Assembly (NCBI RefSeq): GCF_900100395.1
Contig: NZ_FNFB01000007.1
Coordinates: forward strand, 62,001-126,000
DNA length: 64,000 nt
Origin: Nonomuraea maritima
Lineage (GTDB): Bacteria; Actinomycetota; Actinomycetes; Streptosporangiales; Streptosporangiaceae
Reading direction: 5' to 3'
Every line of letters begins with the position of its first letter. Within the stretch, counting starts at the first letter, position 1. The translations under genes and the position numbers were made by a program. Below the pieces are notes generated by a model. It searched no databases. It was given only the letters and a program-made list of their open reading frames with translations, and had not been told where the DNA came from. Positions 1 through 8,247 of the stretch are shown here, in pieces.

Positions 1-90
1 CACCCCGGCGGCGGCCTTCCCATGGTCACCCTCGGCGCCCACATCGTCGCCACCCTCGTGGCACAGGACTTCCCAGGCACCCCCGAATGA
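1..90 (+). CDS. FAD-dependent carotenoid oxidase/desaturase, C-terminal end only
   Basis: Only the last 29 codons are in the window, reading HPGGGLPMVTLGAHIVATL and ending ...FPGTPE before TGA. The HPGGG-P-V motif followed by a hydrophobic helix is how CrtI/CrtN/CrtP-type flavoproteins end (the second FAD-contact region and last helix). The stop overlaps the next gene's start as ATGA, so the two are probably translationally coupled. With a CrtQ-like glycosyltransferase next to it, a CrtP-like terminal oxidase or second desaturase is the likeliest identity. The fragment cannot separate these options. Confidence 0.6.
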   Translation, partial: HPGGGLPMVTLGAHIVATLVAQDFPGTPE

Positions 91-1334
91 CCCCACCCAT
101 CCCCATGCAGGCAACCCCCGCCACCGCCCACCATCCGCGAACCTCAGCCACCCCTGGTGCGCCTGCCTCTCACACCCGAAAGGGACCGGTAGTTGTGCGT
201 GCTGTCGGGCGGGTTGTGGTGGGGGGGCTTGCCGCGGCGCAAGTCGTGGCGGCCGGTGTGGTGATCGCCAGGTTGGCGCGGGGGCGGCGGCGGTTGCCGC
301 CGTTGCGGCCGGTGGGCGCGTCCGGCGTGACGGTCTCCGTGGTGGTCCCCGCCCGCGACGAGGCGGCCAGGATCGGGCCGTGCCTGCGGGCCGTGCTCGC
401 CGACCCCGCCGTCACCGAAGTGATCGTGGTGGACGACGGCTCCAGCGACGGCACCGCCGAGCTGGCGGCCGCGCTCGGGGCCAAGGTCGTCACGGCCGCC
501 CCGCTGCCCGGCGGATGGGTGGGCAAGCAGTGGGCGCTGCGCCAGGGGGTCGCCGCCGCCGCAGGCGACGTCGTGGTGACCCTCGACGCCGACACCCGCC
601 CCGCGCCCGGTTTGGTCGGCGCGCTGACAGCCGCCCTGGAGCGGTACGACCTGGTGAGCGCCGCCCCCCGGTTCGTCTGCGACGGGGTGCTGGAACAGGC
701 CCTGCACGCCTCCATGCTGGCGACGCTCGTCCACCGGTTCGGGCCGGTCGGCCCGGCACGCCCCCTGCCCCCGCACCGCGTCGTCGCCAACGGCCAGTGC
801 CTGGCCTTCCGCCGCGACCGGATGACCGAGGCGGACGGCTTCGCCCTCGTCCGCGACCGGATGGCCGACGACGTCGCGCTGGCCCGCTGCCTGGCCCGGC
901 GCGGCTGGACGGTCGGCTTCCTGGACGCGGGCGGCCTGCTGGAGGTGGACATGCACGACTCGGCGGCCGAGGTGTGGCGGGAGTGGGGCCGCTCCCTGCC
1001 GCTGAGCGACGTGACCGGCCCCGGCTGGCAGGCGGCCGACCTGGCCGTCGTCTGGCTGGCCGGGGCGCTGCCCGTCTTGCGCCTGGTCGCCGGCCGTCCC
1101 ACCGCCTTGGACGCGGCGCTGCTCGGCACGCGGCTGCTGCTGACGGCAGCGCTGCGCGGCAGCTACCGCGACCCCGGCGCCGGCCTACTGCTGTCGCCGC
1201 TGCTCGACCCGGCGTCCGCGGTCCGCCTGACCCAGGCGACGCTGCGTCCCGTACGCACGTGGCGCGGCCGTACGTACCCCGCGATCACCGATGCCGCGCG
1301 AAAAGCGCGGCCTGGCCGAAACGCAGCCCGATGA
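87..1334 (+). CDS. GT2 glycosyltransferase, CrtQ-like (carotenoid glycosylation)
   Basis: 415 aa. A low-complexity N-terminus (1-33) precedes one membrane helix (about 36-62) and a GT-A domain. That domain has the nucleotide-sugar motif VIVVDDGSSDGT (residues 112-123) and the metal-binding DxD in TLDADTRP (about 163-170). More hydrophobic segments lie near the C-terminus. The family transfers sugars to lipid acceptors at the membrane inner face; in staphyloxanthin biosynthesis CrtQ glucosylates the carotenoid carboxylate. The start overlaps the upstream oxidase stop (ATGA). The first 33 residues are unlike the family, so a later GTG start near 195 is possible. The 3' end overlaps the convergent plsY-like gene by 50 bp. 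Confidence 0.78.
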   Translation: MTPPIPMQATPATAHHPRTSATPGAPASHTRKGPVVVRAVGRVVVGGLAAAQVVAAGVVIARLARGRRRLPPLRPVGASGVTVSVVVPARDEAARIGPCLRAVLADPAVTEVIVVDDGSSDGTAELAAALGAKVVTAAPLPGGWVGKQWALRQGVAAAAGDVVVTLDADTRPAPGLVGALTAALERYDLVSAAPRFVCDGVLEQALHASMLATLVHRFGPVGPARPLPPHRVVANGQCLAFRRDRMTEADGFALVRDRMADDVALARCLARRGWTVGFLDAGGLLEVDMHDSAAEVWREWGRSLPLSDVTGPGWQAADLAVVWLAGALPVLRLVAGRPTALDAALLGTRLLLTAALRGSYRDPGAGLLLSPLLDPASAVRLTQATLRPVRTWRGRTYPAITDAARKARPGRNAAR

Positions 1335-1881
1335 GGCACATCAGCCCTCCGGTGGCCGCCACCAGCTCCACGGGCGCGAACAGCAGCTGCAGCACCGGCA
1401 CGCCGAACACCGCGAGGCGGGCGCCCACCGCGAACGAGCGCAGCGCCCACGCCGTCACCACGAGCAGGGCCACCGCCAGGACGAACGCCGGCGGGCAGAT
1501 GACGGCCACGCCGCCCGCGAAGGTGAGCACGGACCGGCCGCCACGGAACGAGGCGAAGACCGGCCACGCGTGCCCGGCCATCGCCGCCGCCACGGCGAGG
1601 TACACCGGCACCACGCTCGCCCCCGCCACCGTGGCGAACCCGGCCGTGTGGAAGCCACTGACCACCAGCCCGCACAGAGCGGCCAGCGCCCCCTTGAGCG
1701 TGTCGCCCGCGAACACCGGCACCGCGGCCCGGCGGCCGAGCTGCTCCTTGACGTTCCAGTACCCGGGGTTGCGGTCGCCGACGTCCCTGGGGTCGACGCC
1801 GTGCGCGCGCGCCACCAGCACCGCCACCGGCACCGAGCCGAGCAGGTAACCGGCGATGACCGACACCAGCACGTCAACCAT
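1285..1881 (-). CDS. PlsY-family acyl-phosphate acyltransferase, diverged
   Basis: 198 aa with five or six hydrophobic segments. PlsY enzymes move an acyl group from acyl-phosphate to glycerol-3-phosphate. Three family motifs are recognisable but altered. Motif 1, normally GSGN-GATN, reads GDRNPGYWN (about 34-42). Motif 2 is intact as GDTLKG. Motif 3, normally GH-PvF--F-GGKg, reads GHAWPVFASFRGGRS, so the conserved Lys is Arg. The acceptor may therefore differ from glycerol-3-phosphate. It is the only minus-strand gene between two plus-strand crt genes and overlaps both, by 50 bp at its 3' end and 26 bp at its 5' end. A plsX homologue lies 0.7 kb away. Family call firm; acceptor inferred. Confidence 0.82.
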   Translation of the reverse strand: MVDVLVSVIAGYLLGSVPVAVLVARAHGVDPRDVGDRNPGYWNVKEQLGRRAAVPVFAGDTLKGALAALCGLVVSGFHTAGFATVAGASVVPVYLAVAAAMAGHAWPVFASFRGGRSVLTFAGGVAVICPPAFVLAVALLVVTAWALRSFAVGARLAVFGVPVLQLLFAPVELVAATGGLMCLIGLRFGQAALFARHR

Positions 1882-2557
1882 CGCCTCCTTCCACCTCCTG
1901 CGCTACGACACCCTCGGCGCGATGCGGCACATGGCCTTCGACCGGCCGCTGTTGCGGCGCACGGAAGGGCTGACCTTCTGGCGGCTGCTCGGCACCGGCC
2001 GGGGACGGTCCATGTCGCTGGGCGCCGACCTGCGCCGGTGGGCGCTGTACGCGGTCTGGCGCGGTCCGGCCGACCTGGAGGAGTTCCTGGCCACCTCGCC
2101 GATCGCGGCCCGCTGGCGGTCCGAGGCCCGCGAGAGCTGGCACGTGCGCCTGACGCCGCTCGCCGCGCGCGGCGCGTGGGCGGGACGCAATCCGATCGCC
2201 ATCGAAGGCGGCGCCGGAGGCGTCCAGGGACCGGTGGCGGTGCTCACCAGGGCGTCCATCCGCTTCAGCCGCCTGGCCGCCTTCTACCGGTCCGTGCCCG
2301 CGGTCGACGAGCTGCTGCGGCGGCAGGACGGCTGCCTCGCCTCGATCGGCATGGGGGAGTGGCCGCTCGCCCGGCAGGCCACCTTCTCGCTGTGGCGCGA
2401 CAGCGCGTCCGTGCGCGCCTTCGCCTACCGCGGCGCGGAACACCAACAGGTCATCGAGCGCGTACGGTCGCACGACTGGTACGCCGAAGAGCTGTTCGCC
2501 CGGTTCATCCCGTACGGCAGCGAGGGCACCTGGGACGGGACCGACCCGCTGCGCTGA
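1856..2557 (+). CDS. CrtA-like (spheroidene monooxygenase family) carotenoid oxygenase
   Basis: 233 aa, the usual length for CrtA-like proteins. Family-like segments include IASFHLLRYD at the N-terminus, VLTRASIRFSRLAAFYRSVP in the middle and ATFSLWRDSASVRAFAY near the C-terminus. Proteobacterial CrtA introduces keto groups at C-2 of acyclic carotenoids such as spheroidene. Here the likely substrate is an acyclic product of the neighbouring CrtB/CrtI. The ATG at 1856 has an AGG 9 nt upstream. It overlaps the start of the divergent plsY-like gene by 26 bp, so both 5' regions lie inside the opposite coding sequence. Homologue function is well supported; the product is inferred. Confidence 0.8.
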   Translation: MTDTSTSTIASFHLLRYDTLGAMRHMAFDRPLLRRTEGLTFWRLLGTGRGRSMSLGADLRRWALYAVWRGPADLEEFLATSPIAARWRSEARESWHVRLTPLAARGAWAGRNPIAIEGGAGGVQGPVAVLTRASIRFSRLAAFYRSVPAVDELLRRQDGCLASIGMGEWPLARQATFSLWRDSASVRAFAYRGAEHQQVIERVRSHDWYAEELFARFIPYGSEGTWDGTDPLR

Positions 2558-2562
2558 CGCGG

Positions 2563-3531
2563 TCACGGCACCGGCTCCGCCGCCGCGGACCCGATCCCGG
2601 CGACCGGTCCCTGCCCCGCCAGCGCGTACGCCATCACGCAGGCCCGCGCGACGGTGGCCGCCCCCGACGACCCGTGCGCGACGACGACGGTGCCGCGCAG
2701 GCCGAGCAGGGCGGCACCGCCGTGGGTCTGCGGGTCGTAGCGGCGGGCGACCGCGGCCAGCCGCTCAGGAGAGGCGATGCCCTCCTCGGCGACCATCGCC
2801 AGCGCCGTGCGGACGCAGCCCTCGACGCTCTTCAGCACGACGTTACCGGTGAAGCCGTCGGTGACGATCACGTCCACCCTGCCGGTCAGCACGTCGTGGC
2901 CCTCGACGGTGCCGTGGAAGCGCACCGGCGCGGCGGCGAGCAGCTCCTCGGCCTGCCGGCTCAGCCGGTTGCCCTTGCCCGGCTCCGAGCCGATCGACAG
3001 CAGCCCCACCACCGGATCGGCACAGGCCAGCACCGACCGCGCGTAGCCCGCGCCCAGCAGCGCGAACTGGGCGACCATGGCCGGGCTCGGGTCGGCCGTC
3101 GCGCCGGCGTCCACCAGCACGCTCACCCCGCCCCCGAGCGTGGGCAGCGCCACGGCGAGCGCGGGCCGCAGCACGCCGTCGGCCCGGCCGATGCCGCGCA
3201 TCGCGCACGCGACCACCGCGCCGGTGGATCCGGCCGACACCAGGGCCCCGGCCTCGCCCGCGCTGACGAGCCGGCAGCCGACCGCGAGGCTGGAGGCCGT
3301 CATGGCCGCGGCGGCCGGGCCGCGCTCGGTCATCGGCACGGCGTCGTCGGCGCGCACCACCGCGATCTCGCCGGTGGCGCCGTGCCTGCGCAGTTCGGCC
3401 GTCAGCCGCGCCTCCTCGCCGACCAGGACGACCGGCACGCGGTGCGCGCGGCACGCCGCCACCGCGCCCGCGACGGTCTCGGCCGGCCCGTGGTCGCCGC
3501 CCATCGCGTCCAGGGCCACGGGCGGTGTCAC
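2563..3531 (-). CDS. plsX: PlsX-family phosphate acyltransferase (acyl-ACP:phosphate)
   Basis: 322 aa. PlsX converts acyl-ACP and phosphate to acyl-phosphate, the donor used by PlsY. Conserved segments visible are VALDAMGGDHGP (about 4-15), LVSAGSTGAVV, VLVDAGA, LLSIGSEPGKGN and VTDGFTGNVVLKS. The GTG start overlaps the crtB stop as GTGA, so it is the last gene of a crtI-crtB-plsX operon. Housekeeping plsX normally sits with rpmF/rnc or fabD; here it is in a carotenoid cluster. Together with the plsY-like gene this suggests dedicated acylation of the pigment or its lipid anchor, which is inference. The long in-frame extension upstream of the GTG lies inside crtB and was rejected. Confidence 0.88.
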   Translation of the reverse strand: MTPPVALDAMGGDHGPAETVAGAVAACRAHRVPVVLVGEEARLTAELRRHGATGEIAVVRADDAVPMTERGPAAAAMTASSLAVGCRLVSAGEAGALVSAGSTGAVVACAMRGIGRADGVLRPALAVALPTLGGGVSVLVDAGATADPSPAMVAQFALLGAGYARSVLACADPVVGLLSIGSEPGKGNRLSRQAEELLAAAPVRFHGTVEGHDVLTGRVDVIVTDGFTGNVVLKSVEGCVRTALAMVAEEGIASPERLAAVARRYDPQTHGGAALLGLRGTVVVAHGSSGAATVARACVMAYALAGQGPVAGIGSAAAEPVP

Positions 3532-4427
3532 GGCATCTCCACGTGGACGCGCCGCTCGGCCCGTCCGGCCCCGGCGGCGGCCAGCAGATGACGGGCGAAC
3601 ACGGCGGCCCTGCGGCGGCGCGGCACCCGTACCCGGCCGGACAGGACCTCGAATCCCCGGCGCTCGATCTCGTCCAGGATGCCGCCGTACAGGTCGAAGG
3701 CGGCGCGCACGCACGGGCGCGACGAGGCGACGAGCAGGTCGATGCCGCGCGCGGCGGCGCGGTAGTGGTCGCGGGCGCGTCCGGCCTCGAAGGCGAGCAG
3801 CTCCCGCACGGCCCGCCCGGCGCGGGCGGCGCCCAGCTCGGACGGCTCGACGCCGAACTTCTCCAGGTCCTCCACCGGCAGGTAGACGCGGCCCCTCGCG
3901 AAGTCCTCGGCGACGTCCCGCAGGAAATTGGTGAGCTGGAAGGCCAGGCCGAGCTGCCGGGCGGGCTCGCGGGCCCGGCGCGCGCACCCCGGCGCCGGCT
4001 CCAGCACCGGCAGCATCATCGTGCCGACGGCGGCGGCCGACCCGTCCATGTAGCCGAGCAGGTCGTCGTAGGTGGCGTACCGGGTCACCGACAGGTCGGC
4101 GCGCATCGACGCCAGGAAGGCGGCGACGTCGTCGTGGGCGATGCCGAAGGAGCGGACGGTGTGCAGGAACGCGGGCAGCACCGCGTCGTCCACGTCCGCA
4201 CCGGCCAACCCCGCCTCGACGGCGGCCGACAGCTCGCCGAGCGCGCGCGCCCGGTCGGCGGTCATGGTGAAGGAGTCGACGATCTCGTCGGCGTAGCGGG
4301 CGAAACCGTACAACGCGTGCACGTGCCGTCGCTTCCACCGGGGCAGCAGCCGGGTGGCCAGGTAGTAGGAGCGGCCGTAGCGGGCGTGCAGCAGCCGGCA
4401 GCGTTCGTAGCTCGCGGTGAGCGTCAA
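3528..4427 (-). CDS. crtB: Phytoene/squalene synthase family protein (CrtB/CrtM)
   Basis: 299 aa. It condenses two prenyl diphosphates head-to-head to phytoene or the C30 equivalent. Both Asp-rich diphosphate-Mg motifs are present: ADEIVDSF near the N-terminus (D-E-I-V-D) and NFLRDVAEDFARGRVYLP (D-V-A-E-D), the latter being the trans-prenyltransferase signature. The TTG at 4427 is chosen because it overlaps the crtI stop (TTGA) and has AGGGAG 5 nt upstream. Longer in-frame starts would run backwards through crtI. C30 versus C40 chain length cannot be told from sequence alone; the CrtQ/CrtP-like neighbours resemble a C30 staphyloxanthin-type pathway. Confidence 0.9.
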   Translation of the reverse strand: MTLTASYERCRLLHARYGRSYYLATRLLPRWKRRHVHALYGFARYADEIVDSFTMTADRARALGELSAAVEAGLAGADVDDAVLPAFLHTVRSFGIAHDDVAAFLASMRADLSVTRYATYDDLLGYMDGSAAAVGTMMLPVLEPAPGCARRAREPARQLGLAFQLTNFLRDVAEDFARGRVYLPVEDLEKFGVEPSELGAARAGRAVRELLAFEAGRARDHYRAAARGIDLLVASSRPCVRAAFDLYGGILDEIERRGFEVLSGRVRVPRRRRAAVFARHLLAAAGAGRAERRVHVEMP

Positions 4428-5878
4428 CGGGACTCCCTGAAAATGCGTTCTGCGGCGAGCCGGCCGGAGATCAGCACCGGCGGCACGCCGACGCCGGGCG
4501 CGGTGTACATGCCGGCGAAGTGCAGCCCCGGCACCCGGCGGGCCACGCCGGAGGGGCGCAGCCACGCCGTCTGGGTGAGGCGGTGGTCCAGCGCGAACGG
4601 CGTGCCGGCGCTGTGCCCGCGCGCGGCCCAGGCGGGCGGGTCCAGCACCAGCCGGGGCGCGCCGGACAGGTCGCCGTAACCGAGCTCGGCCAGGCGGCCG
4701 GCGAGCCGCGTCTCCAGCTCGGGACGCAGTCGCTCCCAGTCGGCGACCCGCAGGTTGGGCGCGGGCTCGAGCACGCTGAGCGTGACGTGCCCGGCGGGCG
4801 CGGCCTCGCCGTCCGGGGCGGGACAGGTGACGAGCAGACTCGGGTCGGGCTGCGGCAGGCCTTCGGCCAGCGCGGCGAACGTCCGCCGCCATGACCGGCC
4901 GAAGTGCAGCGTGTGATGGGCCTGCCCGGGCAGCTCGCGGTCCAGGCCGGCGTGCAGCACCAGGCACGAGGGGGAGTGACGGGGACGGCTCAGCCGCCAG
5001 TCGTCGGCCTGGCGGGGCAGCAGCCGCCGGGCGGCGAGCCGGTCGCAGGCGACCACCACGTGGCGGGCAGGGAGCCGTTCCCCGTCGCGCAGCCGCACGC
5101 CGGTGACGCCGTCGCCGTCCGTCTCGACCTCGGCGGCGGGGGTGCCGTACCTGATGCTCGCGCCCAGCTTCTCCAGCAGCGCGGCCATGGCCGCGGGGAC
5201 GGCGTGCATGCCGCCGCGTTCCGGGAAGTAGACGCCGCCGACGGTGTCCATGTGGGCGATGACGGCGTAGATGCCGAGCGCGCGGTGCGGTGCGAGGCCC
5301 ACGTACAGGGCCTGGAACGTGTGGGCCCTGATGAGCCGCGGGTCCGTCAGGTGGCGGGCCGCGAGGCGGTCGAGCCGGCGGAAGCCGCCGAGCGCGGCCA
5401 GCCGCAGCAGCGCGGCAGGGCGGGCCATGCCGCGCAGCCGCGTCATGTCCGCGTCGATGAACGCCGGCCACTCGACGCGGAACAGCTCGTCCAGCAGCCG
5501 CCGGTAGCGCTCGTAGCGGGCCGCCTCCGCGGCCCCGCACACCGTGCGCACCTGCTCGGTCATCGCCTCGCGGTCCGGCAGCACGTCCAGCCGCGACCCG
5601 TCGTGGAAGACCATCCGGTACGACGGGTCGAGCCGGCGCAGCGGCAGCCAGTGCCGCAGCTCCTGCCCGGCCGCGCCGAAGACCTCCGCGAGCACTCCCG
5701 GCATGGTCAGCACGGACGGTCCGGTGTCGAAGCGGTACGCCCCGACGCGCGCGGTGCCGCAGCAGCCGCCGGGCCGGTCGAGTGCCTCCACCACGGTGAC
5801 GTCGCGACCGGCGGCGGCCAGGTGGACGGCCGCCGACAGGCCGCCGAGCCCGGCACCGACGACCACCACGGGGCTCAC
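4424..5878 (-). CDS. crtI: Phytoene desaturase, CrtI/CrtN family
   Basis: 484 aa from the GTG at 5878. It introduces conjugated double bonds into the product of CrtB using FAD. The dinucleotide-binding motif VVGAGLGGLSAAVHLA is at the extreme N-terminus, followed by VVEALDRPGGCCG. The C-terminal CrtI signature FAGMYTAPGVGVPPVLISGR contacts FAD. GTG 5878 is preferred because GGGGAG lies 5 nt upstream and it puts the Rossmann fold at residue 3. The alternative ATG at 5926 adds 16 residues with no clear ribosome site. First gene of the crtI-crtB-plsX operon; its stop overlaps crtB's TTG. Confidence 0.9.
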   Translation of the reverse strand: MSPVVVVGAGLGGLSAAVHLAAAGRDVTVVEALDRPGGCCGTARVGAYRFDTGPSVLTMPGVLAEVFGAAGQELRHWLPLRRLDPSYRMVFHDGSRLDVLPDREAMTEQVRTVCGAAEAARYERYRRLLDELFRVEWPAFIDADMTRLRGMARPAALLRLAALGGFRRLDRLAARHLTDPRLIRAHTFQALYVGLAPHRALGIYAVIAHMDTVGGVYFPERGGMHAVPAAMAALLEKLGASIRYGTPAAEVETDGDGVTGVRLRDGERLPARHVVVACDRLAARRLLPRQADDWRLSRPRHSPSCLVLHAGLDRELPGQAHHTLHFGRSWRRTFAALAEGLPQPDPSLLVTCPAPDGEAAPAGHVTLSVLEPAPNLRVADWERLRPELETRLAGRLAELGYGDLSGAPRLVLDPPAWAARGHSAGTPFALDHRLTQTAWLRPSGVARRVPGLHFAGMYTAPGVGVPPVLISGRLAAERIFRESR

Positions 5879-6062
5879 CGGCGCTCCCCGGTCTGCGGGC
5901 TCACACGCGGCTCCTTCTGTCGCCATGGGACGTCGTCACAGGAGAAGCGGACCCGGGGGTAAATGGCCCGAAAGGTGCTTTCACCGTAATCACCGGAACC
6001 CGGTCATCCGGCGCGACACACCTCCGCGTACGTTCAAGGACCCGCTTGCCCGCGCAAAGCCG
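5879..6062. promoter_or_regulatory. Upstream region of the crtI operon
   Basis: About 180 bp between the crtI start and the stop of the membrane-protein gene, both on the minus strand. It is less GC-rich than its surroundings around 5955-6000. The crtI-crtB-plsX promoter should be here, but I could not identify a convincing -35/-10 pair, and no terminator hairpin is obvious. Confidence 0.3.
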
Positions 6063-6653
6063 TCACGAGGCGAGACTCAGGACGATGATCGCCGCCCCCA
6101 GCGTGAAGTCCAGGACGGCGCAGAACTCGGCCATCGAGCGTGCCACGACCTTGCCGGCCCGCCAGACGACGACGTCCTGCACGGCGTGGCCGATCAGCGC
6201 CGCCGCCACGAGGTAGCCGCCGAGCTGAGGAGGAAGCGACAGCGCGAGCAGGACGGCGGTGCCGAAGACCAGCATCGCGGGCAACTGCGCGGCGGTGAGC
6301 CGGGGCTGTCGCAGGAGCCCGCCGACCAGGCCGACGACAGTGACGGACGCTGCGCCCGCGACCAGCGGCGGCCACGGATCCACGTCGAACACCCTCAGCA
6401 GCGCCACCGCCACCACGGAGAGCCAGAACAGTGTCCACACCGTCGTTGGCCGGCCGATCACGGCGGTGGCCAGGTAGATCAGCGCGGCCAGGTAAACGAT
6501 CAGTCCAAGGGCGCGACCGTCCTGGAAATCCGCGAGGTTCAGCGCGGCGAACGCCAACCCGAACCAGGTGGGCCAGCGGTGCCCGATCGCGGTGGACACC
6601 CGCCTGGGCGACGACGCGTCGGTGGCGATCGAGGTGTGTGGAGTGTCGGTCAT
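6063..6653 (-). CDS. Small polytopic membrane protein, unknown function
   Basis: 196 aa from ATG 6653. After a polar 25-residue N-terminus there are about six membrane helices, including GRALGLIVYLAALIYLATAV, TLFWLSVVAVALLRVF, VAGAASVTVVGLVGGLL and FTLGAAIIVLSLAS. No catalytic motif is visible and I do not recognise the family with certainty. The start is chosen because the further upstream ATG (6728) would add an Arg-rich unrelated segment. It is divergent from the GlxA-type regulator; the starts are 100 bp apart, so that regulator may control it. The function is unknown. Confidence 0.7.
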   Translation of the reverse strand: MTDTPHTSIATDASSPRRVSTAIGHRWPTWFGLAFAALNLADFQDGRALGLIVYLAALIYLATAVIGRPTTVWTLFWLSVVAVALLRVFDVDPWPPLVAGAASVTVVGLVGGLLRQPRLTAAQLPAMLVFGTAVLLALSLPPQLGGYLVAAALIGHAVQDVVVWRAGKVVARSMAEFCAVLDFTLGAAIIVLSLAS

Positions 6654-6717
6654 GCACCCGAGCCTGAGCCATCGTGCCGCGGTAGACCGGGCCTGATGCA
6701 GCCATATGTCGCAAATC

Positions 6718-6746
6718 TTGGGATGCATGTCCTGCTGGACTACGCT
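6718..6746 (+). promoter_or_regulatory. Promoter, -35 TTGGGA / 17 nt / -10 TACGCT
   Basis: TTGGGA at 6718-6723 and TACGCT at 6741-6746 are 17 nt apart. A GTG lies 6 nt after the -10, so the mRNA would start at or next to the start codon (leaderless). It matches an actinobacterial housekeeping sigma promoter by eye and was not tested. Confidence 0.55.
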
Positions 6747-6752
6747 GTGGGC

Positions 6753-7724
6753 GTGCGCGAACGTCTGGTCGTCGTGGTCGGCTACGACGGCGCGGAACTG
6801 ATCGACATCGCCTCCGTCACCACCAGCCTGGGCATGGCCAACTCGGCCGGTTCGCTGGAGGAGCCGTACCGGATCAAACTCCTCACCCCCGGCGGGCGTC
6901 CGATCCGCTTACCCACCGGGCTGGTCCTGGGCGGCGGTGACGCGCTCGAACGCGTCACCGGCCCCTTCGACACCGTGCTCGTCTCCGGCGGCCTGGGTCA
7001 CCGCGCGGCAGCCGCCGACCCACTGATCGTCGCCCACGTACGACGCGTCGCCCGGGACAGCCGGCGCGTCGCGTCGGTCTGCACGGGCGCCGCCGTCCTG
7101 GCCGCCGCCGGGTTGCTGGACGGCCACCGCGTCACCACGCACTGGCGCTACGCCCGCGACCTGGCCGCCCGCCACCCCGAGGTGCAGGTCGACCCCGCCC
7201 CTATTTACATCCGCGACGGCGCCCTCGTCACCTCGGCCGGCGTCACCAGCGCGCTCGACCTGACGGTCGCGCTGATCGAGGAGGACCACGGCGCCGAGCT
7301 GGCCAGGCTGGTGGCACGCGAGCTGGTGATCTATCTCCAGCGCCCGGGCAACCAGACGCAGATGAGCATGTTCACCACCGCGCCGCCCGGCAACGACGTG
7401 GTCCGCCGGGTCGCCGACCACGTCGGCTCGAACCTGAGCGGAGACCTGTCGACCGCTGCCCTGTCGGCCGTGGCCGGCCTCAGCGCCCGCCATCTGACCC
7501 GGCTGTTCCTCGCCGAACTCGACCAGACGCCTGGTCAGTACGTGCGGCAAGCCCGCCTCGAAGCCGCCGCCCACCTGCTGGCCGGCACCTCGCTGACGAT
7601 GCCCGCCGTGGCGGCCCGCTGCGGATTCGGCTCGGCCGAGACGTTGCGGCAGGCGTTCACCGCCAAGTACGGTGTCGCGCCCTCCCACTACCGCAGGACC
7701 CATTCCCGCAGCCGTCCTGGCTGA
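6753..7724 (+). CDS. GlxA-family transcriptional regulator (DJ-1/PfpI + AraC HTH)
   Basis: 323 aa. The N-terminal DJ-1/PfpI-like domain begins RERLVVVVGYDGAELID and has the nucleophile-elbow-like VCTGAAVLAAAGLLDG (the Cys sits where the PfpI nucleophile does). The C-terminal 100 residues are a two-helix-turn-helix AraC domain with LSARHLTRLF and AARCGFGSAETLRQAF. Such proteins are usually activators sensing small metabolites. GTG 6753 is preferred over ATG 6696 or 6723 because those lie upstream of or inside the promoter and a TACGCT box sits 6 nt before it. It is divergent to the membrane-protein gene, a plausible target. Confidence 0.85.
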   Translation: MRERLVVVVGYDGAELIDIASVTTSLGMANSAGSLEEPYRIKLLTPGGRPIRLPTGLVLGGGDALERVTGPFDTVLVSGGLGHRAAAADPLIVAHVRRVARDSRRVASVCTGAAVLAAAGLLDGHRVTTHWRYARDLAARHPEVQVDPAPIYIRDGALVTSAGVTSALDLTVALIEEDHGAELARLVARELVIYLQRPGNQTQMSMFTTAPPGNDVVRRVADHVGSNLSGDLSTAALSAVAGLSARHLTRLFLAELDQTPGQYVRQARLEAAAHLLAGTSLTMPAVAARCGFGSAETLRQAFTAKYGVAPSHYRRTHSRSRPG

Positions 7725-7733
7725 CCTGTGCGG

Positions 7734-8234
7734 TCATCGCTTGCGGCCGGAGCGGCGGCGGGTCGGGGGTGCGGGCGGCAGGACCTCGACCGAGGTCTTG
7801 CGGATGTGGTCGTAGACCAGCGCCGTGCGCACGTCGGCGATGGTGCGGTGCCGCGCGACGTGGTCGAGCACGAAGTCGCGCAGGTGGCTCGCGTCGCGCA
7901 CGCCCACCTGGATGATGAAGTCGTCGCCGCCCGAGACCACGAACACGGCGAGCGTCTCGGGCAGCGCCACCACGTAGTCGCGGAACTCCTCGACCGCCTC
8001 ACGGATCTTGGGGTGCAGGCGTACGTTGATGAGCGCCTGGACCGGACGGCCGACCGCGTCGAGGCTCACCTCGGCGTGGAAGCCCTCGATGACGCCGTCG
8101 GCGCGCAGCGAGCGTACGCGCTCCAGGCAGGTCGAGGGGGCGATGCCGAGCTGTTCGGCGAGCTCACGGTTGGTCTGGCGCCCGTCGCGCTGGAGCTCGC
8201 CGAGAATCGCCGTATCAAGTTCGTCCACGCACAC
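7734..8234 (-). CDS. Lrp/AsnC family transcriptional regulator
   Basis: 166 aa. N-terminal winged HTH (LDTAILGELQRDGRQTNREL then APSTCLERVRSLRADGVIEG) and a C-terminal RAM ligand-binding/oligomerisation domain (about 68-145, including VVSGGDDFIIQVGVRDASHL). The tail is basic (PTRRRSGRKR). These feast/famine regulators bind amino acids and commonly control a divergent neighbour; here the divergent DUF2000 gene starts 109 bp away. The intervening DNA has a perfect inverted repeat at 8248-8268, a good operator candidate. Start is GTG 8234, with GTG 8228 as an alternative. Confidence 0.9.
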   Translation of the reverse strand: MCVDELDTAILGELQRDGRQTNRELAEQLGIAPSTCLERVRSLRADGVIEGFHAEVSLDAVGRPVQALINVRLHPKIREAVEEFRDYVVALPETLAVFVVSGGDDFIIQVGVRDASHLRDFVLDHVARHRTIADVRTALVYDHIRKTSVEVLPPAPPTRRRSGRKR

Positions 8235-8247
8235 ATCCTCGCACGAT

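Noticed and set aside
3528..5540. A 670-codon version of phytoene synthase fused to an N-terminal extension
   Set aside because: The extension lies in a shadow frame of crtI and has no domain. TTG 4427 with AGGGAG and the TTGA overlap explains the start.
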